NCBI GenBank assembly: GCA_016715905.1
Contig: JADJXI010000007.1
Location: 1 to 64,000, forward strand
Direction: 5' to 3'
Length of the DNA: 64,000 nt
Source of the DNA: Sphingobacteriaceae bacterium
Lineage (GTDB): Bacteria > Bacteroidota > Bacteroidia > B-17B0 > Aurantibacillaceae
Shown here piece after piece: positions 8,229 to 18,212 of this stretch. The stretch's first letter is position 1, and every line of letters begins with the position of its first letter. Both the position numbers and the translations under genes were made by a program. The notes beneath the pieces were generated by a model. It ran no database searches. It was given only the letters and a program-made list of their open reading frames with translations, and was not told the origin of the DNA.

Positions 8229-10580
8229 TTAATCTTCATCTTCCAACTCAACTATCGGTTTCTTCATCATTTCTTTGTTGTGCTTCTTATTTGCGATTGA
8301 AAGCAGAATTGCAGGTAAAAGTACCAAATTTGTAATTAAGGACATTAAGAGAGTTAGAGATATAAGAATGCCCAATGCAGCAGTACCGCCAAAACTTGAA
8401 ACAGAAAAAATAGAAAACCCAAAAAATAAAATTATTGATGTATAAACCATACTTAAGCCTGTATCTTTTATTGACTCACTGATAGCCTTAAAAGCGTCGC
8501 CTGTTTTTCGCAACTCCTGCCTATACTTAGTAAGAAAATAAATTGTTCCATCGGATGAAATCCCAAATGCAATACTAAAAATTAAAATGGTCGACGGTTT
8601 AAATCGAATATCTAAAAAACCCATTACCCCAGCAGTAATTATCAATGGAATTAAACAAGGTAATTTTGAAAGTATAATAATTCTTACAGAACGAAACAAA
8701 GCCATTCCTACTATTGCAATTAAAACTATTTCTATCGCTAAACTTTCCAGTAAATTGTATAACAAATAATCATTGCTTTTCAAAAACACCAAACTATGCC
8801 CCGTCAAACTTACTTTATATTCTTTTGGATCAAATATTGAGTCTACTTGCGGTTTAATTTCTGCAACCAATTCTTTTATTCTTTGCGAGCCAACATCAGC
8901 CATCTGGAAACTTATCCTTGTGATACTTTTTGCGCTGTCAATAAATAATTTCAATTTACTGTTTTGCCCCGTTAGCGAACCACCTGAATATTCCGATAGC
9001 GTTTTTAAATCGGTAATACTTGGTAATCTATAAAACTTTACGTCTCCGCCTTTATAAGTTTGATACGAAAATTTAATAGCCTCAATTATCGAAACTGGTT
9101 TTGAAAACTCTTTGTATTCGGCAAATATAGCCTGAAGGGCTTTCATCTTGTACAACACTCTGGCATTCTGAGCAAAAATACCATTCTCCTTTTTTGTATC
9201 TATTGAAATTTCAAATGGTAAAACTCCTTTAAATGCCCTTTCAAAAAAGTGCAAATCAGTATACACCGGATCTTTTTTAGGTAAATCATCTACTACGTAA
9301 CCCACAAAGTTAATTTGAAGCATCCCTATTATACCAATTATAGTAACAACTAAAGTTGTAATATATATTGCCGCTCGTTTTTTTTGCACCAAATTATCAA
9401 CTATGGCGAGCATTTTATTAATTCTCTTTCCTTCCAAATGTTTTGTATGCTTTGCCTTTGGAGGTGGTAGTAAAAATAAAACAACGGGAACTAAAATTAA
9501 AGTGATAAAAAAAGTAGCTAATACGCCAAGAGCGGCTACAACACCAAATTCAACAAGCATTGCACTCTTTGTAAAATAAAGCACACCAAATCCAATGGCG
9601 GTAGTAATATTTGCTAAAAACAATGTAACGCCAATTGTTTCAATCATTCTCGAAAGCGCTTTTATTTTATTACGGTGTAAAATAAATTCGCTTTGGTACT
9701 TATTTATTAAGAAAACACAATTGGGAATACCAATTACCATTATAAGCGGTGCCAACAGCCCGGTTAATACTGTAATTTTATATCCATAAAGCTGTAATAT
9801 TCCAACTGACCATATTACACCGATTGCAACTATAATAAGACTAAAAAACACATTTACGCCTGAGCGGAAAAACAACCAAAGTATAAGTCCTGTAATTAAT
9901 ACCGCTAATATTAAAAACAATGTCATTTCAAATGAGATTTTCTCCATCATTTGTGACCTTATATATGGCATACCTGAATAGTGCATTTCGACTTTATGTT
10001 TAATGGCAAATGCATCTGTGAGTGTTTTTATTTCCTTTACAATTTCAAGCCTCCGCTTAGAATTAAGCGATGTCTTATTAAACGTAATAGCCATTAATGT
10101 GGCGCCCGTTTCCTTATTATAAATTATTCCTTCATAAAATTTCAGTTTATCAATCTCTATTTTAAGGGTGTCAATGTCTGCCTGTGATCGTGGTATCTTT
10201 GTAATTAACGGAACAAATTCAAACTTAGAAAGGCTATCGTTTTTTGTAAGCTTGTAGGCAGTAGGGACCGAGAGGACATCTTTTATGCCTTGTATTACTT
10301 TAATAGCCTTACTTAGAAAATACCAGTCGTTAAATTTATTTAGGGTAAAAAAGTTTTTGTCTTCAAAACCCAATACCATCACGTTCCCATCTTCCCCAAA
10401 TTGCTTCTTAAAATCCTGATACTCGATAAATGTAGGATCATCATTTGGTAATATTTTAGCAAACTCATAGGATAATTCCATTTTCAAGGCTTCATATCCC
10501 ATAAAGGCAGTTGAAAATAGTATTACTAAGGTAAAAACTAACTTATTTCTTAATAAAAGTCCCGCGAATTTTGTCCACAT
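8229..10580 (-). CDS. RND-superfamily (MMPL/patched type) exporter
   Basis: 783 residues, ATG at 10580. Two homologous halves: each opens with one transmembrane helix, then a large periplasmic domain, then a block of five to six helices (blocks around residues 215-380 and 600-760). This is the two-fold 12-helix design of RND proteins, but at about 780 residues it is the shorter MMPL/'predicted exporter' form, not an AcrB-type pump of about 1,040. Likely moves a lipid or hydrophobic compound using the proton gradient. No membrane-fusion or outer-membrane partner gene is nearby. Substrate unknown. It ends with an acidic tail. Confidence 0.85.
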   Translation of the reverse strand: MWTKFAGLLLRNKLVFTLVILFSTAFMGYEALKMELSYEFAKILPNDDPTFIEYQDFKKQFGEDGNVMVLGFEDKNFFTLNKFNDWYFLSKAIKVIQGIKDVLSVPTAYKLTKNDSLSKFEFVPLITKIPRSQADIDTLKIEIDKLKFYEGIIYNKETGATLMAITFNKTSLNSKRRLEIVKEIKTLTDAFAIKHKVEMHYSGMPYIRSQMMEKISFEMTLFLILAVLITGLILWLFFRSGVNVFFSLIIVAIGVIWSVGILQLYGYKITVLTGLLAPLIMVIGIPNCVFLINKYQSEFILHRNKIKALSRMIETIGVTLFLANITTAIGFGVLYFTKSAMLVEFGVVAALGVLATFFITLILVPVVLFLLPPPKAKHTKHLEGKRINKMLAIVDNLVQKKRAAIYITTLVVTIIGIIGMLQINFVGYVVDDLPKKDPVYTDLHFFERAFKGVLPFEISIDTKKENGIFAQNARVLYKMKALQAIFAEYKEFSKPVSIIEAIKFSYQTYKGGDVKFYRLPSITDLKTLSEYSGGSLTGQNSKLKLFIDSAKSITRISFQMADVGSQRIKELVAEIKPQVDSIFDPKEYKVSLTGHSLVFLKSNDYLLYNLLESLAIEIVLIAIVGMALFRSVRIIILSKLPCLIPLIITAGVMGFLDIRFKPSTILIFSIAFGISSDGTIYFLTKYRQELRKTGDAFKAISESIKDTGLSMVYTSIILFFGFSIFSVSSFGGTAALGILISLTLLMSLITNLVLLPAILLSIANKKHNKEMMKKPIVELEDED

Positions 10581-10743
10581 AATTTCTTTACAAGCTTTCT
10601 GTGTGTCCTAACACTAAATTAAAATAAAACAGAACTTCAGTTCCCATAATCTAAATCACTTTAATTGTGAAAAAGTAAATATATCTATTATAATTTTTTT
10701 GTCCAATTAAAATGCAGTTTCTATTGATAAAAGTGGAAGTTTT

Positions 10744-12987
10744 TCAAAATGGGCGGTTTGAAAAAACACGTATTCTTTTTTCATCACCTACAATCCACAC
10801 CCTATCATTTATATTAAACACAAAATCCGATTCAGGGTTCAATATCCTGTTATTGGCGCGTTCAACACCAACAACCAAACCCTTAGTGCGTTCGCGAATA
10901 CCTGATTGACGAATACTTTTTCCAATTAGACTGGAACCATTTTCTATGATAAAACTTTGAAGGGTAACTTCTTTTTTTGGTTTAAGGTACTGGCCATCAC
11001 CTGACCTGTTCTCAAGATGCTCTTTAAATTTAGAAAGTTGTTCGTCAGTACCAATTACCGATAAAACATCAAAAGGATATAAGCGCTCGTGCCTCTCAGG
11101 TAAATTAATCACCATATCTCCTCGTTCAATAGCGGCAATATTTACTCCGAACTCCTCACGCATTTTTGCTTCAACAAGTGTTTTACCTATGTAAGGTGAC
11201 TTGGCGTTTAACTCGATTGTTGATATATGTGTATCCCATGGAGCTAATGCGTTTCTTTTCGTTTTCTCATTTTCTCTTATGTTTAAATTATTTAAAAAAC
11301 GAAGTTCAATTTTACCATAAAAGTTTTTTAATTGCTTTCTAATTGCAATCATAATAACAAAAGCGATACCGGCTCCAATTAACGCAACCGAGGTCGAAAA
11401 TAAACGATCGAGTAAAAATCCGATAAAAAATATAGAAAGAAGTACCCTTGAGAGCATTAATAAAATCAGCGGGCCTCGCTCAAAACGATTAAGCCAAACA
11501 TTTGCATATGCTTTAGATTTCGCCCTGCGAAAAGCCAAAGCCCATAAAAATGGTGATAAAGTGATTAATGAAATAACAGCGATTATTATTTTTCCAAAAC
11601 CATAATCAGCTAATAGTGGCGCAAGATAGTTTGTGCTTAATAATATAACAGTTACAATAACAACTGAGAAGACAAGAACGTTTACTAAGTAAAACCGGAG
11701 AAGAATTTTCCAGTCGGTATCGTCCTTTACTTCCGAAGCACCTGTGCTGTACGCATCCATCCTTTCCTTCCACTTTACAGGAACAAGCCTGTTTATGATT
11801 TTGTAAGCAGGTTCAGAGAAACGAATCATAAAAGGAGTGGTAAACGTGGTAACAACAGAAACGGCCACCGCAACGGGGTATAAAAAATCGCTTGTTACTT
11901 TCAACGATAAGCCTAACGTAGCAATAATAAAAGAAAATTCCCCGATCTGCGAAAGGCTCATTCCAGATTGCACGGCAATTTTTAAAGGTTGCCCCGTTAT
12001 TAATGTTCCAATCGTAACAAAAAGTGGTTTTCCAATTAAAAGGATCAGCGTAGCGACAATAATAGGAATTGCATGTTGAGACAGCATTTTAGGATCGATC
12101 AACATACCCACCGATACAAAGAAGATAGCCGCAAACAAATTTCGTACCGGTTTAATAAGATGTTCTATTTTCTCTGCCTTGGTTGTCTCAGCTAAAATTG
12201 ATCCCATGATGAAAGCGCCTAAAGCCGGTGAAAAACCCGCAGCGGTAGCAAGGTATACCATTGCAAAGCAAAGCGCCAAAGCAATAATAAGAAGCATTTC
12301 TTCGGTGGCGAGTTTCTGAATGCGTTTTAATAAAGACGGTAAAAAGAATATCCCTGAAACAAACCATAAGACAAGGAAGAAGGAAAGTTTTGCAACAGAC
12401 AAAAACATTTCAGTTCCTTCAAACGTTCTGCTCACTGCCACAGTGGACAGAACAACCATGAGTACAACTGCAACAAGATCTTCCACAATTAAAACACCCA
12501 TTACTATATTGGTAAATTTCTGTGTTTTTACATTTAACTCATCAAAGGCACGTATTATAATAGTAGTGGATGCAATAGCGAGGATTCCCCCAAGAAAAAG
12601 ACAATCCATAGTACTCCAATTTAACCATAGTCCAACAAAATAACCTAAAGTCATTGTACAACTTACCTCAATCAAAGCTGTAACAAGCGCAACCCCTCCG
12701 ACCTTTATCAATTTCTTAAAACTGAATTCCAATCCAAGGCTAAACAATAAAAATATGACGCCAATATCAGCCCATGTCCTGATGCTTTCTGGATCCGCTA
12801 CTGTAGGGAACAATTTAAAGTTAGAACCTACCAAAAGGCCGGCAATGATATAGCCCAATACAACCGGTTGCTTCAGTTTCTTGAAAATCAGACTGACAAC
12901 TGCCGCTGAACAAAGAATGAGCGTAAGATCAATTATTAGGTCTGGGAGGTGTAACATGCAATCTGCAAGATAATTAAAAAATTGCAA
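10744..12987 (-). CDS. KefB/KefC-type cation:proton antiporter (CPA2) with two RCK-C domains
   Basis: 747 residues. The N-terminal half (about 15-410) has 12 or so hydrophobic helices with the CPA2 landmarks KLKQPVVLGYI, ADIGVIFLLFSLGLEFS and the ALGAFIMGSILAET block. A second membrane stretch follows (about 430-540), then two TrkA-C/RCK-C domains (about 580-650 and 665-745). There is no TrkA-N (Rossmann) domain. The first ATG is used here; the ATG at 12957 (residue 11) fits family N-termini better. Probably exports K+ or Na+ in exchange for protons, gated by a ligand bound to the RCK-C domains. Stands alone, divergent from the next gene. Confidence 0.88.
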   Translation of the reverse strand: MQFFNYLADCMLHLPDLIIDLTLILCSAAVVSLIFKKLKQPVVLGYIIAGLLVGSNFKLFPTVADPESIRTWADIGVIFLLFSLGLEFSFKKLIKVGGVALVTALIEVSCTMTLGYFVGLWLNWSTMDCLFLGGILAIASTTIIIRAFDELNVKTQKFTNIVMGVLIVEDLVAVVLMVVLSTVAVSRTFEGTEMFLSVAKLSFFLVLWFVSGIFFLPSLLKRIQKLATEEMLLIIALALCFAMVYLATAAGFSPALGAFIMGSILAETTKAEKIEHLIKPVRNLFAAIFFVSVGMLIDPKMLSQHAIPIIVATLILLIGKPLFVTIGTLITGQPLKIAVQSGMSLSQIGEFSFIIATLGLSLKVTSDFLYPVAVAVSVVTTFTTPFMIRFSEPAYKIINRLVPVKWKERMDAYSTGASEVKDDTDWKILLRFYLVNVLVFSVVIVTVILLSTNYLAPLLADYGFGKIIIAVISLITLSPFLWALAFRRAKSKAYANVWLNRFERGPLILLMLSRVLLSIFFIGFLLDRLFSTSVALIGAGIAFVIMIAIRKQLKNFYGKIELRFLNNLNIRENEKTKRNALAPWDTHISTIELNAKSPYIGKTLVEAKMREEFGVNIAAIERGDMVINLPERHERLYPFDVLSVIGTDEQLSKFKEHLENRSGDGQYLKPKKEVTLQSFIIENGSSLIGKSIRQSGIRERTKGLVVGVERANNRILNPESDFVFNINDRVWIVGDEKRIRVFSNRPF

Positions 12988-13143
12988 ATGAGTTAAATAA
13001 CGATGCTGCGGAAATAATTCTAAGAGAAACCAATATTTTAAATGGAATGATTACTAACTGCTGTATGATCATGCGTATTAGAATTGTTTACTTTTACTAC
13101 TATTTTCCATTTAATAGCTGTATATTTATGCAACAAAAACAAA

Positions 13144-13683
13144 ATGGGATCAGAAGTTCTTAAAATATTCTTACCGTCATTTATTATACTTTTCATTTGT
13201 ATTACTTTTTTCTGGAAGTGGTTCAGAAAAGTTACTAGGGCAGACGTTTATAAAGACATTGAAAAAACCGCCAATTATCCCCGCCTTAAAAGAATAAACA
13301 TAGTTTATAAAATCACATTATTGTTGTTTGCGGCAATGACATTAATCTATACTTTTTTTCCTGAGTTATATTATATCTTTATGCCTTTAGATCAATTTGA
13401 TCACCCGCTTATAAACAGTGTTGGGCTTTTAGCTCTTAAAATATCTTTAATATGGATGCTGGTCGCACAATTACACATAGATAAAGAGGTGTATAAATAT
13501 TCCAGAAATACAGAGAATCTGAATTTAATGGAGTTAGTGTACTTTTCCGAAAGAATGTTTTTAAGCGGCTTGATGGTAATGTTTATTGGAATGTTTGTCA
13601 CAATAACGAATGCTGTCGGAATTGCCTTAGGTCTTACCTCAATATTCTTATATTTTAAATTGGTTTACAAGTATAGGTTATAA
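13144..13683 (+). CDS. Multi-pass membrane protein, unknown function
   Basis: 179 residues from the ATG at 13144; an upstream TTG at 13084 would add 20 residues and is less likely. Four to five hydrophobic helices (about 10-28, 62-80, 95-120, 135-165), basic linkers. I do not recognise the family. Divergent from the antiporter, sharing a short upstream region. Confidence 0.65.
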   Translation: MGSEVLKIFLPSFIILFICITFFWKWFRKVTRADVYKDIEKTANYPRLKRINIVYKITLLLFAAMTLIYTFFPELYYIFMPLDQFDHPLINSVGLLALKISLIWMLVAQLHIDKEVYKYSRNTENLNLMELVYFSERMFLSGLMVMFIGMFVTITNAVGIALGLTSIFLYFKLVYKYRL

Positions 13684-13725
13684 CTAAAATCACTTCGGAA
13701 AAATTATTATCTTAGCTTACCCGCT

Positions 13726-14031
13726 ATGCTAAATATAATTATCGACATAAATAAATATGTAGTCTACCAATATATGCCTACGGCTGGATTAATTGCTTTT
13801 GAATCTGATCAGGTTTCTAAAATCAGACGGCTCCTATCAAAAAACGGTAAAATATTTCATCAAATTCCTGCTGAAGAAAAAATGTCCGGTCAGCTTTTAG
13901 AAAAGAATGCTAACGGCGATTTTGTTTTAAGCGGCAATTATGAAGTGGTAAAAATTCAGGATTTAGATCATCTCCCACTCTCTACGCGTTTAGTTTTAGG
14001 CATCAAAAAATTTCTTGGTATTAAGTCTTAA
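13726..14031 (+). CDS. Hypothetical protein, 101 residues
   Basis: Soluble, mixed alpha/beta composition, no signal peptide or membrane helix. Follows the membrane protein after 42 bases, with a TATCTTAG sequence (near the Bacteroidota -7 element) at about 13710, so it may have its own promoter. Family not recognised. Confidence 0.6.
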   Translation: MLNIIIDINKYVVYQYMPTAGLIAFESDQVSKIRRLLSKNGKIFHQIPAEEKMSGQLLEKNANGDFVLSGNYEVVKIQDLDHLPLSTRLVLGIKKFLGIKS

Positions 14032-14078
14032 ATATGTGAAATTTACAAGAATTGCGGGGTTATTTGCCCATAATTATA

Positions 14079-14203
14079 TTTTGTCTTACCGAACTTATAA
14101 GATATAATTTTTTTGAGGTTGGGTGAATTACGATTATCGAGATAGTAAATCTCAGAATTTCTTCGGTGCCTTTTTCTTTTCTTTAGCTGGCAGTTTTATT
14201 CCA
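14079..14203 (-). pseudogene. Remnant of an SdiA-regulated-like gene
   Basis: About 120 bp that align by eye with 16318-16437, inside the intact gene at 16149-17021: both read GAACTTATAAG, TATAATTTTTTTGAG, TAAATCTCAGAATTTCTTC and GGCAGTTTTATTCC in the same order. The rest of the 14032-14415 intergenic stretch shows no gene and no clear repeat. Reads as the leftover of a duplicated or deleted paralogue. Confidence 0.6.
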
Positions 14204-14415
14204 AGAAATGTGCTGTTAGCGGTAGACTGCTTTCCACAGTGTTTCCGGGAGTGCGCTATGATAACTATCGGGATCATTTTAAATCGGTATCAATAACCCC
14301 ATTTTGTTTTACACTCAGGTTTTTGTTTGCGTTCCAAAACCATCTGCGCTCACGCTGATCGTGTAATCTCCGGGATGCAGCCAACAAAAAAACAAGCAAT
14401 TGCATTGTAATTATC

Positions 14416-15135
14416 TCATCCTAAATTAACTGCTGAAGGTAATGTCATTTCGTTGTTATAATCGAACGTATAGCCTTCCCCTTTTAGGGTTTTAATATGG
14501 TTTTCACCTAGCTTCTCGCGAAGCTTCCTTATGTGAACATCAATGGTTCGGTCGGTAATGGAAAATTCGGCACCCCATAATTTCACCAGAATAGCCTGCC
14601 TCGAGAATATTTTACCCGGTTCGGACATTAACAAGGTCAGTAGTTCATACTCTTTTTTTGTGACGAAAATTTCCTTTCCGTGAACGGCTACACTATACTT
14701 TTCATGGTCAATCGTAACGCCCCCAACTGAAACCTCTCGCGGCTGAATGTCAATTGTATTTTTTCTTTTTAGCAGGGCCTGCACTCTCTTAATAAATAAG
14801 GCTATTTTTATTGGTTTATGAATGTAGTCGTCAGCTCCGGCTTCGAAGCCTTTAACCTGTAAATTATCCTCCCCACTTGCCGTCAAAAAAACAATGAATG
14901 TATTGTTAAGCTCTTTATTTTTGCGCAATTGCATACAAGTTTCGAAGCCATCCATTTCGGGCATCATAACATCCAGTACAATAAGATCAGGCTTAAATTC
15001 CGATGTAAGGCTAACACCCTCTTTTCCAGAGATGGCTGTTTCAACCTTATAACCTTCTTTCTGCAGGTTAAATTTCATAAAAACCAGGATGTCCGGTTCA
15101 TCATCTATTAATAGTATCTTCGCTTGTTCTCGCAT
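14416..15135 (-). CDS. OmpR/PhoB-family response regulator
   Basis: 239 residues. Receiver domain at about 5-120 with the acidic pair D11-D12, phosphoacceptor D55 (LIVLDVMMPEMDG), T/S at LTAS and K in HKPIK. A winged-helix DNA-binding domain fills about 135-230 (KEYELLTLL, DRTIDVHIRKLREKL, KGEGYTF). No histidine kinase is encoded nearby, so it is an orphan regulator here. Targets unknown. Confidence 0.92.
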   Translation of the reverse strand: MREQAKILLIDDEPDILVFMKFNLQKEGYKVETAISGKEGVSLTSEFKPDLIVLDVMMPEMDGFETCMQLRKNKELNNTFIVFLTASGEDNLQVKGFEAGADDYIHKPIKIALFIKRVQALLKRKNTIDIQPREVSVGGVTIDHEKYSVAVHGKEIFVTKKEYELLTLLMSEPGKIFSRQAILVKLWGAEFSITDRTIDVHIRKLREKLGENHIKTLKGEGYTFDYNNEMTLPSAVNLG

Positions 15136-15220
15136 TAATTTATTTTAGTCATCTTCAAAATTTAATAGCGCCGCCCTTTTACCTGGGGTTTCAATCTATA
15201 ATTTCGGTGAACTAGCAGTT

Positions 15221-16093
15221 TTATTCTTGAAAAATTAAATTGATAAAATATAATCCGAGAACCAAAACACCTTGTAATAATATCGTACCATCAAGAATTC
15301 CATAATAATATAACGGCAAATTTCGTATTCTTTCGTTAATTAAAAATACAATTGTTGTTAAGAACGAAATTGTAAATGCACTTATAATTAACCATTGATT
15401 TGTGATTAAGTAATGAAATACAGCAATTGTAAAAAATAGAACCAAGGCGGATATTGAACTGTAGATTGATTTTTTTTCACCAATAAGCAATGGAATTGTC
15501 TTTAATCCTGCTTGACGGTCGGCAATCATGTCTCGAATATCAAATGGAATTGTTATTGCGAATACAAATAGAAATCGCTCAATTATCATGGTCAAAATAT
15601 GAAAATTGTTATACGCTTTTTCCGAATGAATTACAGGAAGTAATACGGTAACAGTAGCCCATACAAATGAAATTAAGAATATTTTTAAAAAAGGAATTTG
15701 CCTTAGTCTAAAAATCCCTGATGCACTTTTTGAGAGAGGGGTTGAATAAAATAAAGTGAGCCCAGCAATTGGAGCTAATGTTAGAAGCACTTTTAATTTT
15801 GCTTCAATAACAGAAATAGCGAAACCAATGACGGATAAAAGCACTAATAAATAGAACCAATTCAATCTGTCTTTAACCCAATTGTGTTTATCAGAGTTTA
15901 GAGCATCAGAATTCGTTAAAATAGTAATTAGTCTGTGAAGATTATATTCAAAAAGCGTTGCAAAAAAAATCAAAAATAGATAAGGATGCCATTGAGGATT
16001 AAGACCTAACTGTATTTGTGTCGCTACAGTTATTGCAACTGCGGAAAGAGAAATAAAGATATTTGAATTTATGAGTATTCTGATTGCTTTCAA
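15221..16093 (-). CDS. UbiA-family prenyltransferase-like membrane protein
   Basis: 290 residues with eight to nine transmembrane helices; the start used is TTG, as no better ATG lies in frame. The second UbiA aspartate-rich motif is present (DIRDMIADRQAG, about residue 180-191), but at the place of the first (NxxxDxxxD) the protein reads EYNLHRL, so the first metal-binding motif is not canonical. This form is common in Bacteroidota, with unknown substrate. It may transfer or bind an isoprenoid. About 55 bases separate it from the SdiA-regulated-like gene in the same direction. Confidence 0.75.
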   Translation of the reverse strand: MKAIRILINSNIFISLSAVAITVATQIQLGLNPQWHPYLFLIFFATLFEYNLHRLITILTNSDALNSDKHNWVKDRLNWFYLLVLLSVIGFAISVIEAKLKVLLTLAPIAGLTLFYSTPLSKSASGIFRLRQIPFLKIFLISFVWATVTVLLPVIHSEKAYNNFHILTMIIERFLFVFAITIPFDIRDMIADRQAGLKTIPLLIGEKKSIYSSISALVLFFTIAVFHYLITNQWLIISAFTISFLTTIVFLINERIRNLPLYYYGILDGTILLQGVLVLGLYFINLIFQE

Positions 16094-16148
16094 TATTCCC
16101 TTGTTTTTCTGATTGGTAGTCGGTTGTTGTCAATGATGCTTTTTATTT

Positions 16149-17021
16149 TTATCTGTATTTGAAAAATAAAAGAGTTGGTCTTTTATCCTGCCCTTCATTA
16201 GTAATTACCATATCACCGCTTTCAAAAAAAATTATTCCCTCAGGTTTATTAAAAATAAAAGGATCGAGTGTTTCAACATCTTCAATATTCCCCTTTTCAT
16301 CAAACACAAACAGCAATTTGTCTGCTGAACTTATAAGGTATAATTTTTTTGAGATGGGATGGATGGCAATTGCTGAGATTGTAAATCTCAGAATTTCTTC
16401 AGTGCCCTTCTTCTTTTCTTTAACGGGCAGTTTTATTCCTTTCTTCACCACGGCCTTTTTTATTTGCTCAGTATTAAACTTAAAAATAGGTGTGTCTATC
16501 ATCTGTTTATTTTCAATATCAAAACCGTAAATTTCTCTGTAATTTTTAAATTCAGGACCTTTGCCGGATTTACTCTTACATCCTATCAATAAGCGGTTAT
16601 TAAATTTATCATAACACAAGCCCTCGTTATTATTTGCAGGTATATTAGTTGAATAAGTAACAACTTTGGGCGTTTGTGTTTTATAATTTCTTATTTCAAA
16701 CAAGAGACCATCGCTTCTCAAAACATACAATACTCCTTTAACATAGGCAATTCCTTCATAGTCCCCATCATTTCCAAATGAATATTTTTCTTTAACATCA
16801 AAAGTATTTTTATCTATGAAATAAACAATAGCATTTTCATCCTGCACACACGCCAAGAGGTTCGAATCAATAACTGTAACACCTGAAACTTCCTGTAACT
16901 CTTTAGGTAAATATGTAGTTTTGAAATTACCTTTTAAATCATATTGTATTTTCTCCTGCGAGAGAATCGGGTTTACTAATAAAACCCATGGAATAATCCT
17001 GAACACCAATCTAAGTACCAT
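16149..17021 (-). CDS. Secreted SdiA-regulated-like beta-propeller protein
   Basis: 290 residues from the ATG at 17021 (TTG at 17027 is 2 codons upstream). Signal peptide at 1-21, then repeated strands typical of a six-bladed propeller: LQEVSGVTV, GDYEGIAYV, NNEGLCYD, ISAIAIHP, FNKPEGIIF. These match the SdiA-regulated family, which folds as a propeller and is exported. Function unknown in general; binding a small molecule or wall component is guesswork. A degraded partial copy is at 14079-14203. Confidence 0.75.
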   Translation of the reverse strand: MVLRLVFRIIPWVLLVNPILSQEKIQYDLKGNFKTTYLPKELQEVSGVTVIDSNLLACVQDENAIVYFIDKNTFDVKEKYSFGNDGDYEGIAYVKGVLYVLRSDGLLFEIRNYKTQTPKVVTYSTNIPANNNEGLCYDKFNNRLLIGCKSKSGKGPEFKNYREIYGFDIENKQMIDTPIFKFNTEQIKKAVVKKGIKLPVKEKKKGTEEILRFTISAIAIHPISKKLYLISSADKLLFVFDEKGNIEDVETLDPFIFNKPEGIIFFESGDMVITNEGQDKRPTLLFFKYR

Positions 17022-17046
17022 AAGCAAATTTAAGCATAAATTAAAT

Positions 17047-17079
17047 TAAAAAAAACCGCCGGGCTTTTGTCCGACGGTT
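17047..17079 (-). terminator. Rho-independent terminator
   Basis: On the minus strand: stem AACCGTCGGAC / GCCCGGCGGTT with a 4-base loop followed by eight T. Sits after the gene at 17097-17447 and stops the two-gene HU-hairpin operon. Confidence 0.85.
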
Positions 17080-17096
17080 CATTTAAGAGACCTGTT

Positions 17097-17447
17097 TTAC
17101 TTAGTTATTTGGCCTTTACCTCCAAACACCGTTTTTAGTTTTCTTTGTCCCTTACCTCCAAACACTACTTTCAGTTTTTTGTGTATGGCTTCAATCGTTG
17201 CGCCTAACGCTCTCCCTGCATCGGCCTTGGTAAGCTTAGCTCCTGCTGAAATTGCATCTATTATCATGGTTCTCTCATTTCCAATCAGAAATTCATCGAA
17301 TTCCTTTTTTTTCATGGAGGCCATCATTCTTCCGGCATCCGCTTTGGTAAGTTTACTGCCACTCGCAATTGCATCTATTAACTCCGCTTTGGTCATTCCT
17401 TGAACAAGCAAATAGAGTATTCTTTTTTCTCTGTCCGTTGCTTTCAT
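17097..17447 (-). CDS. Protein with two HU-like helical hairpins
   Basis: 116 residues. Two copies of a segment resembling the first two helices of the nucleoid protein HU: TKAELIDAIASGSKLTKADA at about 19-38 and IIDAISAGAKLTKADAGRAL at about 62-81. The DNA-gripping beta-arms of HU are absent. The C-terminus has a short duplicated motif VFGGKGQ. It follows the 253-residue gene after 3 bases, as one operon. A paralogue with the same neighbour is at 46485-46796. Whether it dimerises or binds DNA is inference from the HU resemblance. Confidence 0.75.
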   Translation of the reverse strand: MKATDREKRILYLLVQGMTKAELIDAIASGSKLTKADAGRMMASMKKKEFDEFLIGNERTMIIDAISAGAKLTKADAGRALGATIEAIHKKLKVVFGGKGQRKLKTVFGGKGQITK

Positions 17448-17450
17448 AAA

Positions 17451-18212
17451 CTAAATTTTATGTTTTGTGAATTTTATCCCACTTACTTCTTTATATTTTG
17501 GGTGGGTTGAACCAAAAACCGATTTCACATAGTTTTTACATTCTTGTGCAACGTCAATTAAACCTGTATCCTTTTTGTACAAAACATCGTTCCTGTTTAT
17601 TCTTGCGTTATTATAGTTTGTGGTCGCTGTGATCACTGCGGTGTTTGATGTTTTCATTGATGTGAGCAAAGTGTTTAAGCCCGCAATTTTCAATTCGTTT
17701 TCGTTCGGGTTGTATGATCCAACCGATGCCAGTAAATCAATTAACTTGCTGTAGTGGTCAATCATACTATCATAACCTAACTGCGCAACCGAAATATGCA
17801 CTGGCACCACTGGAGGAGGATTGTTGGGATCAATCATTTTTGCCTCCGGGTTCAGTACTTCTTTTACGGGCTTCGCACGTTTCCCCTGGATCTTACGGTT
17901 TATTGTCATTGCATCTTTAATAACTGCATCACTTGCTCCGCATGCTTTTAATGCGCTCATAATTCGCGTTGCGAATTTTTGCAGCGGTTCAAAAATTATC
18001 TCCCGTGCATCTACCGCGTTCATATACGTGGTGCCGGTTGAAACAACGCTTGCGAGTGCTGCAAGTGCAGTGGTTCTTAAAGTATTCATGTTTGCGATCT
18101 TTATCGCGTTTAGACTTGGGTTGTAGGTAACACCGAATCCGGTGCAACGGCTAATCAAATCTTCGAAATTAGCAACGTTTTTTGTATGCCCTACCTCTGA
18201 GTATTTACTCAT
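17451..18212 (-). CDS. Internally duplicated helical protein, partner of the HU-hairpin protein
   Basis: 253 residues, nearly all helical, in two homologous halves. Marker of half one is YNPSLNAIKIANMNTL (about 30-45), of half two YNPNENELKIAGLNTLL (about 167-183), joined by a Pro-rich linker near 120-140. No signal or membrane helix. A close paralogue is at 46841-47608. This family is frequent as a hypothetical protein in Bacteroidota; its function is unknown to me. It is the first gene of the operon and has a conserved leader upstream. Confidence 0.8.
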   Translation of the reverse strand: MSKYSEVGHTKNVANFEDLISRCTGFGVTYNPSLNAIKIANMNTLRTTALAALASVVSTGTTYMNAVDAREIIFEPLQKFATRIMSALKACGASDAVIKDAMTINRKIQGKRAKPVKEVLNPEAKMIDPNNPPPVVPVHISVAQLGYDSMIDHYSKLIDLLASVGSYNPNENELKIAGLNTLLTSMKTSNTAVITATTNYNNARINRNDVLYKKDTGLIDVAQECKNYVKSVFGSTHPKYKEVSGIKFTKHKI

